Positions 33,344 through 41,321 of a DNA stretch of 64,000 nucleotides are shown here, piece by piece (within the stretch, counting starts at the first letter, position 1; each line of letters begins with the position of its first letter). The stretch comes from Paenibacillus sp. FSL R5-0912 (GTDB taxonomy: Bacteria; Bacillota; Bacilli; Paenibacillales; Paenibacillaceae). The translations under genes were made by a program, and so were the position numbers. The stretch is from NCBI RefSeq assembly GCF_000758605.1, contig NZ_CP009282.1:2604001-2668000 (forward strand), read 5' to 3'. The notes under the pieces were generated by a model. It was not told where the DNA came from and made no database searches. It worked only from the letters and a program-made list of their open reading frames with translations.

Positions 33344-33387
33344 AAGCTGTTATCACGGCCATAAGGGCTGCGGTTACAGCTTTTTTT
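33344..33387 (+). terminator. Terminator of the germination A/C operon
   Basis: AAGCTGT pairs with ACAGCTT, with an inner stem, and TTTTTTT follows. The remaining 33390-33647 holds only two A/T-rich TATAAT-like hexamers (33511 and 33562) that could be -10 boxes for the monooxygenase gene. Confidence 0.75.
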
Positions 33388-33647
33388 ATATGACAGATTT
33401 CGTGCCGCGAATGAGCGGTGTAGACGGTGTGATGTATCTTTTGTCAAGATTCGATGGGTGATATCTATAAAATATTGTTCGATTATACAAACCAATCCGC
33501 AAATTTTAGCTATAATGACAATAAACCTGCCATGAACATTTCAAAGCCGGAGCATTAAAGCTATAATGTGGCCATAGGTATAGGGATGATACAGTGCGGA
33601 ACTGCCCGTAATTATGCAGCCTAAAGATGCCAGCGAAAGGTCTGAGG

Positions 33648-35054
33648 ATGATGAGCCTGGAAGCCTTGAATGAACGTGTGAAGACGGATCTTTCCTACCT
33701 TGCCTATGGGGGCGCGGACTGGATACGCCCTCTGGAGCATCCCGAAGGCCATGTCTATGATGTAGTGATTGTAGGCGGGGGGCAAAGCGGACTCGGAGCG
33801 GCTTTCGGCCTGCTGCGTGAACGGATATCCAACATTCTGATTATTGATGAGAACAGTGACGGGCTGGAAGGTCCATGGGAAACATATGCACGGATGGTGA
33901 CTCTGCGCACGCCCAAGCATTTGACCTCCATTGATCTGGGCATTCCATCGCTCACCTTCCGCTCCTGGTGGGAAGCGCAGAAGGGAACAGCAGCCTGGGA
34001 GGAATTAGGCAAAATCCCCCGCGGCGACTGGATGAATTATCTGCGCTGGTACCGGCGGATTCTGCAGCTGCCGGTGATCAATGAGGTGCAGCTTAAGCTG
34101 ATCGAACCGGGTGAGGACGGGATCTACCGGCTGCGGATTGCTGGAGCGGGTGCCCCGTCCGGTCTGCTGCTGGCGCGCAAGATCGTACTGGCCACAGGGA
34201 TCCAGGGCGGAGGCGAGTGGCATGTCCCGCCGATGATTGCGGAGCATCTGCCGGAGCATCTGTATGCACATACCTCGCAGAAGATTGATTTCGCCGCTCT
34301 CCGCGGCAAGCGGGTAGCGATTCTCGGCGGCGGGGCCTCGGCCTTCGACAATGCCAACTTCGTTCTTACTGAAGGAGCGGCGGAAGCGCATGTGTTCGTC
34401 CGCCGCGAACAGCTGCCGAATGTGAATCCGATCCGCCAGATGGAGGTTTCGGGAATGATTGAACGGTTCCATGCCTTAGCGGATGAAGATAAATATGCAG
34501 TGATCTCGCATTTCTTCAATTATAATCAGCCGCCAACGAACGACACCTTTGCACGGGCGGCGGCCTGGCCCGGCTTTCGGCTGCATCTCGGTTCTCCCTG
34601 GCTTAGTGTGGCAGCTTCCGGAGAAGAAGCGGCAGTGACTACACCTAAGGGTGAATTCAGCTTCGACTTCCTGATTGTCAGCACCGGGCTGCTCAGTGAT
34701 CCCGCCCTGCGGCCGGAGCTGCAGCAGGTTGAAGCTCATATTGCCCGCTGGCGCGACCGCTATGAGGCGCCGTCCGGAGCTGCGAATGCGCTGCTGGATG
34801 CGCATCCGTACCTCAGCCCGGGGTTTGCGCTGCAGAGCCGGGATGAGGCAGGCCGCAAGCTGCTGCATGGAATATTCCTCTTCAATTATTCAGCCCTGGC
34901 CAGCTGCGGCTTATCGGCATCGGCGATCTCCGGCCTGAAGAATGCGATACCGAAGCTTGTCTGTGGTGTAGCCGACCAGTTGTTCATGGATGACCGCCAG
35001 CAGACCCTTCAGGCTTATTATGATTACGACGAGATTGAATTTACAGGCAAGTAA
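33648..35054 (+). CDS. Flavin-containing monooxygenase-like FAD/NAD(P) oxidoreductase
   Basis: About 468 residues with two dinucleotide folds: the FAD loop VVIVGGGQSGLGAAF near residue 45 and the NADPH loop VAILGGGASAFDNA near residue 230. The WETYARMVTLRTPKHLTS and PRGDWMNYLRWYRRIL stretches are typical of FMO/Baeyer-Villiger-like or lysine/ornithine-type hydroxylases. The start is 33648 or 33651; an ATG at 33627 has no good site. Isolated gene, soluble product, substrate unknown. A bidirectional hairpin follows. Confidence 0.88.
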   Translation: MMSLEALNERVKTDLSYLAYGGADWIRPLEHPEGHVYDVVIVGGGQSGLGAAFGLLRERISNILIIDENSDGLEGPWETYARMVTLRTPKHLTSIDLGIPSLTFRSWWEAQKGTAAWEELGKIPRGDWMNYLRWYRRILQLPVINEVQLKLIEPGEDGIYRLRIAGAGAPSGLLLARKIVLATGIQGGGEWHVPPMIAEHLPEHLYAHTSQKIDFAALRGKRVAILGGGASAFDNANFVLTEGAAEAHVFVRREQLPNVNPIRQMEVSGMIERFHALADEDKYAVISHFFNYNQPPTNDTFARAAAWPGFRLHLGSPWLSVAASGEEAAVTTPKGEFSFDFLIVSTGLLSDPALRPELQQVEAHIARWRDRYEAPSGAANALLDAHPYLSPGFALQSRDEAGRKLLHGIFLFNYSALASCGLSASAISGLKNAIPKLVCGVADQLFMDDRQQTLQAYYDYDEIEFTGK

Positions 35055-35063
35055 TACAAGAAG

Positions 35064-35103
35064 AGGCTGTACCAGGGTCAGGGAGACCTTTGGTACAGCC
35101 TTT
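35064..35103. terminator. Bidirectional hairpin terminator
   Basis: An 11-bp stem (AGGCTGTACCA with TGGTACAGCCT) lies between the monooxygenase and the convergent LtrA gene. Confidence 0.75.
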
Positions 35104-35123
35104 GTACTTGTTGGGCGTGTTGT

Positions 35124-36212
35124 CTAGGTTGTGATCCTGGCATACACCGCGAAGAACAGCGCCAGCTCGCCCATGATCAGCACATTCGGAACATGGATTA
35201 CGAGATCCAGCACGTAGAAGCAGATCAGAAGAGCGGTGAGCAGCGCCAGATGCTTAACCCCCAGCCGGTGCTGCTTATGTCTGTAGACATGGAAGACCAG
35301 TGTGGTTGAAGCGAAGTAGAGCAGGACTGAGCCGAAGAGCAGATTCAGCATCAGGTCATAATGAAGCTTGTTCAGGAAGAGCAGCTGGATTGATGCGGCA
35401 AGCATACATAACGACAGATAGATAAACAGATGTCCGTAGATAATAGTCTGTCCGGCCGTTTGAATATGCATATCGAGCTTCTTCTCCAGGTTGTCATAAT
35501 ACTGCCACCACACCGCGATAATCAATACGAAGGTGAGGGCGGCGAAGCCGACAGATTGTCCGGTCCAGGTACTGGACTGCAGTACGGCAAGAATGCTGAC
35601 GACAGATTCACCCAGGAGAATTAAAGCGAACAGTGAGAACCGTTCCAGCAGATGATGCGTATTGGCGGGAGTCTTCACAAGAATCCGCCGGCCGGTAAGC
35701 GGGAGGATAATGTCCAGCGTAATCCCGGCGTACAGCACGGCATACCGGAGCCAGGAATCGAAGAACAGCGAACAGGCCGAAATCACCAGTCCGATCCAAA
35801 AGCGTGTTCCCAAATAACGGGCAGTGTTCCGCAGATGGCCGCTTTCTTTGGAATGTGCGTAGTGATACTGGACGGCGGTCATGATCCGGAGTCCGAGATA
35901 GCCAATCAGAAACGGCAGATAGTTGGCATCGAAATCCACAGACAGGCTGGCTGTCATAATCAGCACGAAGAACAATTGGATGATCAGGAAAATCCGGTGC
36001 GTCACCGTATCCTGTCCATAGCGGTTGACGAAAAGCGTCTGGCCTACCCAGGCCCACCAAATCGGAATGAAGATCAGTACGAATTTGCCCAGTGTCTCTA
36101 GAGAGAGAACCTCGTCTTCTACATGCAGGAGCACATGGCTGGCCTTGGAGACCGCAGCGACAAACAGCAAATCATAGAAGAGCTCCAGCCAGGTTACTTT
36201 TTTGATGATCAT
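35124..36212 (-). CDS. Low-temperature-requirement A (LtrA) family membrane protein
   Basis: A 362-residue membrane protein with about ten to twelve predicted helices. The N-terminal VTWLELFYDLLFVAAVSK is the family signature, and GLRIMTAVQYHYAH and HHLLERFSLFALILLGESVV are also conserved. LtrA was named from a Listeria cold-growth mutant; the molecular activity is not established. AAAGGAG precedes the ATG. No obvious functional partner. Confidence 0.9.
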   Translation of the reverse strand: MIIKKVTWLELFYDLLFVAAVSKASHVLLHVEDEVLSLETLGKFVLIFIPIWWAWVGQTLFVNRYGQDTVTHRIFLIIQLFFVLIMTASLSVDFDANYLPFLIGYLGLRIMTAVQYHYAHSKESGHLRNTARYLGTRFWIGLVISACSLFFDSWLRYAVLYAGITLDIILPLTGRRILVKTPANTHHLLERFSLFALILLGESVVSILAVLQSSTWTGQSVGFAALTFVLIIAVWWQYYDNLEKKLDMHIQTAGQTIIYGHLFIYLSLCMLAASIQLLFLNKLHYDLMLNLLFGSVLLYFASTTLVFHVYRHKQHRLGVKHLALLTALLICFYVLDLVIHVPNVLIMGELALFFAVYARITT

Positions 36213-36399
36213 TCTGTAAGTCTCCTTTGCCGTTTGTTTACCGGAGCAGTCCGGTTAACAAGTATAATAAAGGCTCTGGATAGAAGAAGGCAAGACAGCA
36301 GGTGGATTAACCATGGTTCATTCCGGCAGCAATTGACCTGGGCTGCACTCTCACGGATAATATAGAGGTTCATATTCTTTACAGGATCGGGGTAGAAGC

Positions 36400-38235
36400 A
36401 TGTCATATCGTAATATGGAAGAATGCATTATTGACTTGGAGAAGCACGGACATTTAATTCGCATACATGAGGAAGTTGACCCGCATCTGGAAATGGCGGC
36501 GATCCATATGAAGGTCTATGAAGCGGGCGGTCCAGCATTGCTGTTCGAGAATGTCAGAGGCTCGAAGTACCGCGCGGTATCGAATCTGTTCGGAACGATC
36601 GAGCGCAGCAAATTCATCTTCCGGGATACCTGGCAATCCTCCCAGGATGTTATCGCTTTGCGCAGCAATCCCATGAAGGCGCTCAAGCAGCCTTTCAGAT
36701 ATATTGGAACCGCCCTTGCAGCCAGAAAAGCACTTCCGCTGAAAAAGCGCGGCAGTGCTCCTGCCGGTTTCGAGGAAATTCAAATCTCCGATCTTCCCCA
36801 GATCAAGCACTGGCAGGGAGACGGAGGGGCGTTCGTCACGCTGCCGCAGGTGTATTCGGAAGATCCGGACAAGCCGGGGATCATGAACTCCAATCTCGGG
36901 ATGTACCGGATTCAGCTTAGCGGCAATGAGTACGAGATGAATAAGGAAGTAGGCGTGCATTACCAGATTCACCGCGGCATCGGCATACATCAGTCCCAGG
37001 CCAATAAACGCGGCGAGCCGCTCAAGGTGAGCTGCTTCATCGGCGGACCTCCGGCACATACGCTGTCGGCGGTGATGCCGCTGCCGGAGGGCCTCAGCGA
37101 GATGACCTTTGCCGGGCTGCTGGCCGGACGCCATTTCCGCTACACCTATGTGGACGGATTCTGCATTAGCAGCGATGCCGATTTCGTGATTACCGGAGAG
37201 ATCCATCCCGGTGAGACGAAGCCGGAAGGTCCGTTCGGGGATCATCTGGGCTACTACAGCCTGACCCATCCGTTTCCGGTGATGAGAGTGCATAAGGTCT
37301 ATGCCAAGCGAGGGGCCATCTTCCCCTTCACGGTCGTCGGCCGTCCGCCGCAGGAAGACACCGCCTTCGGAGAATTGATCCACGAGCTGACCGGCGGGGC
37401 GATCCAGTCGGAGGTTCCCGGCGTCAAAGAAGTGCATGCCGTAGATGCCTCAGGAGTGCATCCGCTGCTATTCGCCATCGGCAGTGAACGCTATACACCT
37501 TATCAGCAGCTTAAGCAGCCGGCGGAGCTGCTGACCATCGCCAACCGCATTCTCGGAACCGGACAGCTCAGTCTGGCGAAATATCTGTTCATCACCGCAG
37601 AAGAGGACCAGCCGGTCAGCACGCATGATATTGAAGGTTTCTTGACGTATATCCTGGAGCGGATTAATCTGCACCGCGATATTCACTTCCAGACGAATAC
37701 CACCATAGATACACTGGATTATTCCGGCACCGGAATCAACAGCGGCAGTAAGGTGGTATTCGCTGCGGTAGGCGAGCAGAAGCGGAGCCTATGCACGGAA
37801 GTGCCTGGGATTCTGCAGGCACAGCAGAGCTGGGGACCGGCGGCGATGATTATGCCGGGTGTTGTGGCGCTGCAAGGCGAGCCGTTCGCGGATTACCAGT
37901 CAGCAGCAGAGGAAATCGCCGGCCTGTGTGCCGCCATTGCGGAGCAGGGGCCGCTCGATTCCTGCCCGATGATCATTCTGTGCGACGACAGCGGATTCAT
38001 GTCGGAGCATCTGAACAATTTCCTGTGGGCGACCTTTACACGGAGCAATCCTTCCCATGATATCCACGGGGTGAACAGCAGGGTAGAGCATAAACATTGG
38101 GCCTGCGATACTATCATTATCGATGCCCGGGTGAAGCCGCATCAGGCGCCGCCGTTAATCCCCGACCCTGAGGTGCAGAAGAATATACAGCGGGTATTTG
38201 CTCCCGGAGCCAGCTTGGGCGGTATGCGGGGATAG
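36400..38235 (+). CDS. UbiD-family (de)carboxylase
   Basis: A 611-residue prenyl-FMN-dependent decarboxylase-family protein. Family marks are ENVRGSKYRAVSNLFGT, the NSNLGMYRIQ and HYQIHRGIGIHQSQA cofactor-region strands, and the catalytic acid segment PEGPFGDHLGYYS. It is longer than the ~490-residue E. coli type and matches the long form (about 600 residues) seen in some other phyla, with extra C-terminal sequence. No UbiX-type flavin prenyltransferase is present in the window, so the cofactor must come from elsewhere. The substrate (aromatic or alpha,beta-unsaturated acid) is unknown. Confidence 0.9.
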   Translation: MSYRNMEECIIDLEKHGHLIRIHEEVDPHLEMAAIHMKVYEAGGPALLFENVRGSKYRAVSNLFGTIERSKFIFRDTWQSSQDVIALRSNPMKALKQPFRYIGTALAARKALPLKKRGSAPAGFEEIQISDLPQIKHWQGDGGAFVTLPQVYSEDPDKPGIMNSNLGMYRIQLSGNEYEMNKEVGVHYQIHRGIGIHQSQANKRGEPLKVSCFIGGPPAHTLSAVMPLPEGLSEMTFAGLLAGRHFRYTYVDGFCISSDADFVITGEIHPGETKPEGPFGDHLGYYSLTHPFPVMRVHKVYAKRGAIFPFTVVGRPPQEDTAFGELIHELTGGAIQSEVPGVKEVHAVDASGVHPLLFAIGSERYTPYQQLKQPAELLTIANRILGTGQLSLAKYLFITAEEDQPVSTHDIEGFLTYILERINLHRDIHFQTNTTIDTLDYSGTGINSGSKVVFAAVGEQKRSLCTEVPGILQAQQSWGPAAMIMPGVVALQGEPFADYQSAAEEIAGLCAAIAEQGPLDSCPMIILCDDSGFMSEHLNNFLWATFTRSNPSHDIHGVNSRVEHKHWACDTIIIDARVKPHQAPPLIPDPEVQKNIQRVFAPGASLGGMRG

Positions 38236-38243
38236 AAGGGAGC

Positions 38244-38627
38244 TTACTCCCTGACGGGCACCTCAACTTTAAGGTATTCATCTTCACTGTTTAAGACGGC
38301 GATTGCTTCTGCTGTAGGGATATCATTAATGGCGTATAGCTTGCTGCCTTCAGAGAAAGTAGTGGAGAAGTTGTTGGGAGTATCTGCGATAGGCTCCAGG
38401 GACTGCAATGTAATTTCGCCGATTTGTTCCCCCACATCAGTAACCTGCGTTCTCGTAATTTGATATATTCGGTCATTCCATTTGACACATGGAAAGGCAA
38501 TGGACCCCGCAGTGCGGATCTTTATGTGTTGACTAGAGGGACCCGGCTGCGGGGTTTGTACTTCTTGGTTGGCAGATGAGCAGGCAGCGAGGAAGATTAC
38601 GCTTGCGGCAACGATGAACTTCTTCAT
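38244..38627 (-). CDS. Small predicted lipoprotein
   Basis: A 127-residue protein with a short signal peptide and lipobox LAAC (cysteine at residue 16). The mature part is a small domain with KWNDRIYQITRTQV and FSEGSKLYAIND strands and no recognised catalytic motif. Similar small lipoproteins are common and unassigned in Paenibacillus. It ends eight bases from the convergent UbiD gene with no terminator visible between them. AAAGGAG lies ahead of the start. Confidence 0.8.
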   Translation of the reverse strand: MKKFIVAASVIFLAACSSANQEVQTPQPGPSSQHIKIRTAGSIAFPCVKWNDRIYQITRTQVTDVGEQIGEITLQSLEPIADTPNNFSTTFSEGSKLYAINDIPTAEAIAVLNSEDEYLKVEVPVRE

Positions 38628-38779
38628 TCGTCTGGTTTACTCCTTTCAGTAAGCTTTTAGTTGGAAAAACGTCACTTAAGTTCAGCCCATATCCCGATAT
38701 CCCGTAAGATGGGTTAAATTAAGTGTTGTTTATCCAACTACAGCTCCATTTAGGGAGTTTCCCCGGAATTAGTTGACGT

Positions 38780-39943
38780 TTATTCAGGCAGTGTATAGGT
38801 ATGCACAGTTTCTTCGCTGCCGTCCAGATAGTTAACAGTGAAGGTGAACACATTGCCCACACGCTTGGTGAACTTAATATGGTCCCCGGGGAACATGTAA
38901 TCGATTTGCTCCACATCAAGCTGCCCTTCAGCACTGAGTAGCTCCTTGTACAGCGGGACTTGCTCGCCGGTAGTACGATTGACGAGTGTCAGGAGGGCTG
39001 TATCCAGAGGGCGGACCAGCAGGACATCCTTGAAGACAGCTTCGACATTATAGTAGACATCTTTCGTGACGGTTGCACCCATCAGGTGTGGTAAATCAAT
39101 TGTTTCACTGACCGCTCCCGTTCCATCCTCAATCAGCCGCAAAGTCTGCCCGTCATTCAATACCAGCTTCCCCTCAGACCATTCGGCGGCTGTGCCGAAG
39201 GAGGTGTAGGTATCTATATGCCCCTGACGAATGACACTGCCATTTTTCAAAAGATAGGTGTAGTACCCGGCATGCAGATGCGGTTCGCCGTAAACATTGC
39301 TTACACGCAGCAAAGTCAGGCCTGCAGGTGTATGCTCGAAGGTGAAGTCAATAACATCCAGACCTCTGCCCAGCGTAGCAAGCTTGTGCTTCGTGTTCTG
39401 CTTGGTGGTGAGGTACAACTCACCGCTGTCAAGGGATAGGGAATACACTCCGCCCTCGAAGGTTTCCGAATAGCTGCGGTACATATGCAGATGATTGATC
39501 AGCAGAGTCTTCTTTGCAGAGTCCCACCGGACAGGTCCCCCTTCAAGTGCCGCTGCAATAAATTTAACAGGTACATACAGCTCTTGGTTTGACATATACG
39601 GAGTGCCGCCTAGCTGAACCTTCTGCCCGTCGAGTACACCGGTGGAGCTGCCCAGCTGTACACTGAAGCTTTTATTCCAGCCGCTGAATGTAGCAGTTTT
39701 AGCCGCATTGTTCCACAGGATCTCCATTCCGGTAGCTTTCACCAGATTGGCAGGCATGTAGGAGATTCCATTCTTAATCTGTGCGTTCCCCACTGAACTC
39801 CCCGATATACCGCTCTCACTGCTATAGGTAAAGTAGATCTTTACCTCAGAAACAGACTTGGCGGAAGCCGGGACTGCCGGTGTGCCCGTTGCCATTGCAA
39901 GTGCAAGTGCGGGGAGGAGTAATATTTTCCGGGTAATCTTCAT
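38780..39943 (-). CDS. Secreted protein with copper-amine-oxidase N-terminal (stalk) domain
   Basis: A 387-residue exported protein. Residues 1-29 form a signal peptide ending ASA. Residues about 40-150 have the CuAO_N1/stalk pattern (ISYMPANLVKATG, LYVPVKFIAAALEGGPVRWDSAKKTLLI), a beta-rich module used widely in Paenibacillus surface proteins without amine-oxidase activity. The C-terminal 230 residues are beta-rich, perhaps a propeller-like domain. The ATG at 39943 is supported by AAAGGATGGGA. The role is unknown. Confidence 0.82.
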   Translation of the reverse strand: MKITRKILLLPALALAMATGTPAVPASAKSVSEVKIYFTYSSESGISGSSVGNAQIKNGISYMPANLVKATGMEILWNNAAKTATFSGWNKSFSVQLGSSTGVLDGQKVQLGGTPYMSNQELYVPVKFIAAALEGGPVRWDSAKKTLLINHLHMYRSYSETFEGGVYSLSLDSGELYLTTKQNTKHKLATLGRGLDVIDFTFEHTPAGLTLLRVSNVYGEPHLHAGYYTYLLKNGSVIRQGHIDTYTSFGTAAEWSEGKLVLNDGQTLRLIEDGTGAVSETIDLPHLMGATVTKDVYYNVEAVFKDVLLVRPLDTALLTLVNRTTGEQVPLYKELLSAEGQLDVEQIDYMFPGDHIKFTKRVGNVFTFTVNYLDGSEETVHTYTLPE

Positions 39944-40165
39944 CGTTCCCATCCTTTCAATAAAAGCGTGATTGCCATGCTCTGGCATTATTCTTCTGTT
40001 CCATATTGACGAATATATAGACGGATATAATGATGGAAGGTTTCGGGTGTTTGTAAAAATATGGACGAAGTGATGATGAGTATGCCCAGTCTCCTGTGGA
40101 TATGCTACTATGTTGTTTAGAGTGGCAGAATAGCGCTTTCATCCGGGGCATGAAGGCAGTGATGA

Positions 40166-40270
40166 GATGGCCGGCCTGGTCGCTGGATGTACGGCGCAGG
40201 CTTCGCTGATCCCGACGGACACCGCTGGAATGTGCTCTATATGGATATGGATCAGATACCCGAAAGTTGA
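40166..40270 (+). pseudogene. Remnant of a VOC/glyoxalase-family gene (C-terminal end)
   Basis: In frame with 40166, the DNA encodes WMYGAGFADPDGHRWNVLYM and then a natural stop at 40268-40270. This is the last beta strand and metal-ligand region of VOC (glyoxalase/dioxygenase) proteins. Two stop codons (40160-40165) lie immediately upstream and no VOC coding sequence precedes them, so only the 3' end survives. Nothing else is seen in 39944-40310. Confidence 0.6.
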
Positions 40271-40310
40271 AATTAGGGAAAGCATACACTGCATGCAGGG
40301 GGAAACAAAG

Positions 40311-40886
40311 ATGGATGTATTAGAAACGCAGCGGTTAATCTTACGGAGCTTCAGAGCAGAAGACGGGGACGATCTGCATGCCTATCTCTCGCAGGAAGAG
40401 GTTGTGAGATTCGAGCCTTACGGCGTATATGACCAGGCTGCAAGTAAGGCTGAGGCAGAGCGCCGGGCAACCGATCACGCCTTCTGGGCCGTATGTCTGA
40501 AGGACAGCGGCAGACTGATCGGGAACTTGTATTTCCAGCAGCAGAACCCGCCGCAGTTTCAGACCTGGGAGCTGGGCTATGTGTTCAACAGTAACTATCA
40601 AGGAAAAGGCTATGCGGCAGAGGCTTGCCGTGAGCTGCTGGCGTACGGCTTCGGTACGCTTGGAATCAGACGCGTGACCGCGCATTGTGATCCGGATAAT
40701 CATCCGTCATGGCAGCTGCTCGAGCGGCTGAAGCTGCGCCGGGAGGGGCATTTTCTGCAGACAGGTTATTTCAAGCCTGATGAACAGGGCAACCCGGGAT
40801 GGCATGATACCTATGCCTATGGTTTGCTTGGGAGTGAGTGGATGAGTATGAACCAAAGGGATGATGTTACCGGCAGATCGCTGTGA
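40311..40886 (+). CDS. GNAT-family acetyltransferase (RimJ/RimL type)
   Basis: A 191-residue acetyltransferase starting ETQRLILRSFRAEDGDDL, with the CoA loop QGKGYAAEA and the late strand VTAHCDPDNHPSWQLLERL of the RimJ/RimL subgroup. That subgroup acetylates protein N termini or small amines. AGGGGGAAAC precedes the ATG at 40311; the frame runs open upstream through the VOC remnant region but is not coding there. Single-gene unit. Confidence 0.88.
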   Translation: MDVLETQRLILRSFRAEDGDDLHAYLSQEEVVRFEPYGVYDQAASKAEAERRATDHAFWAVCLKDSGRLIGNLYFQQQNPPQFQTWELGYVFNSNYQGKGYAAEACRELLAYGFGTLGIRRVTAHCDPDNHPSWQLLERLKLRREGHFLQTGYFKPDEQGNPGWHDTYAYGLLGSEWMSMNQRDDVTGRSL

Positions 40887-40965
40887 GGCTGGCGGAATTC
40901 GACCATTCCTCATGCTAGATTCGTTTCCGGCAGGATAGAGACTCTTAAGTTAGCACTAAGGGCAT

Positions 40966-41147
40966 AAATGTTGTACATTGTGCAGCTTTGATTCCTGAAT
41001 ATCTGGGTGTTCGGGAGGATTGTTGTAGGAAATGCAACAATAGTTCTGCTAAACCGCCAAGTGGAGGAGAAATGCTGCATTTTCTACAACAATATTGGTT
41101 TTTGGACTGGTATAGTGAGGAGAATGTTGTATTACGTGCAGGATTTT
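40966..41147 (+). repeat. 182-bp dispersed intergenic repeat, copy B
   Basis: This block aligns along its length with the reverse complement of 10493-10673. Its stem arms are GTTGTAGGAAATGCA and TGCATTTTCTACAAC (one mismatch), and its loop shares GCTAAACCGC. Relative to copy A, at least two base pairs of the stem changed on both sides (T-A to G-C and A-T to G-C). A start-to-end short ORF through it is probably incidental. Confidence 0.75.
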
Positions 41148-41163
41148 ACAAAATCTTCGAAGT

Positions 41164-41197
41164 ATAGCCCCCACAGCCCCGCTGTGTGGGGCTATTT
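41164..41197. terminator. Hairpin after repeat copy B
   Basis: ATAGCCCCCACAGC pairs with GCTGTGTGGGGCTAT with a short loop, and TTT follows. It lies between the acetyltransferase and the SLH protein gene. Confidence 0.7.
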
Positions 41198-41321
41198 CAC
41201 GTATGCGCCACCGGCTTTACATTCAGTTTATGTAAATCTTCAAGTGAGCAAATAATCATCTCCTATAGTAGTTTAAAAAGTAGTTAAAAAATAAACTATA
41301 GAATATAGGAGTGACAATCTC

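Noticed and set aside
36400..38235. Assignment as ubiquinone-biosynthesis UbiD
   Set aside because: The inferred host group makes menaquinone, the protein is the long form, and no quinone genes are near.
41007..41255. 82-codon frame across repeat copy B (and its counterpart at 10310-10525)
   Set aside because: The shared peptide MLY-VQDF comes from the repeat itself. Neither frame has a start signal, and the stem constraint explains the conservation better.
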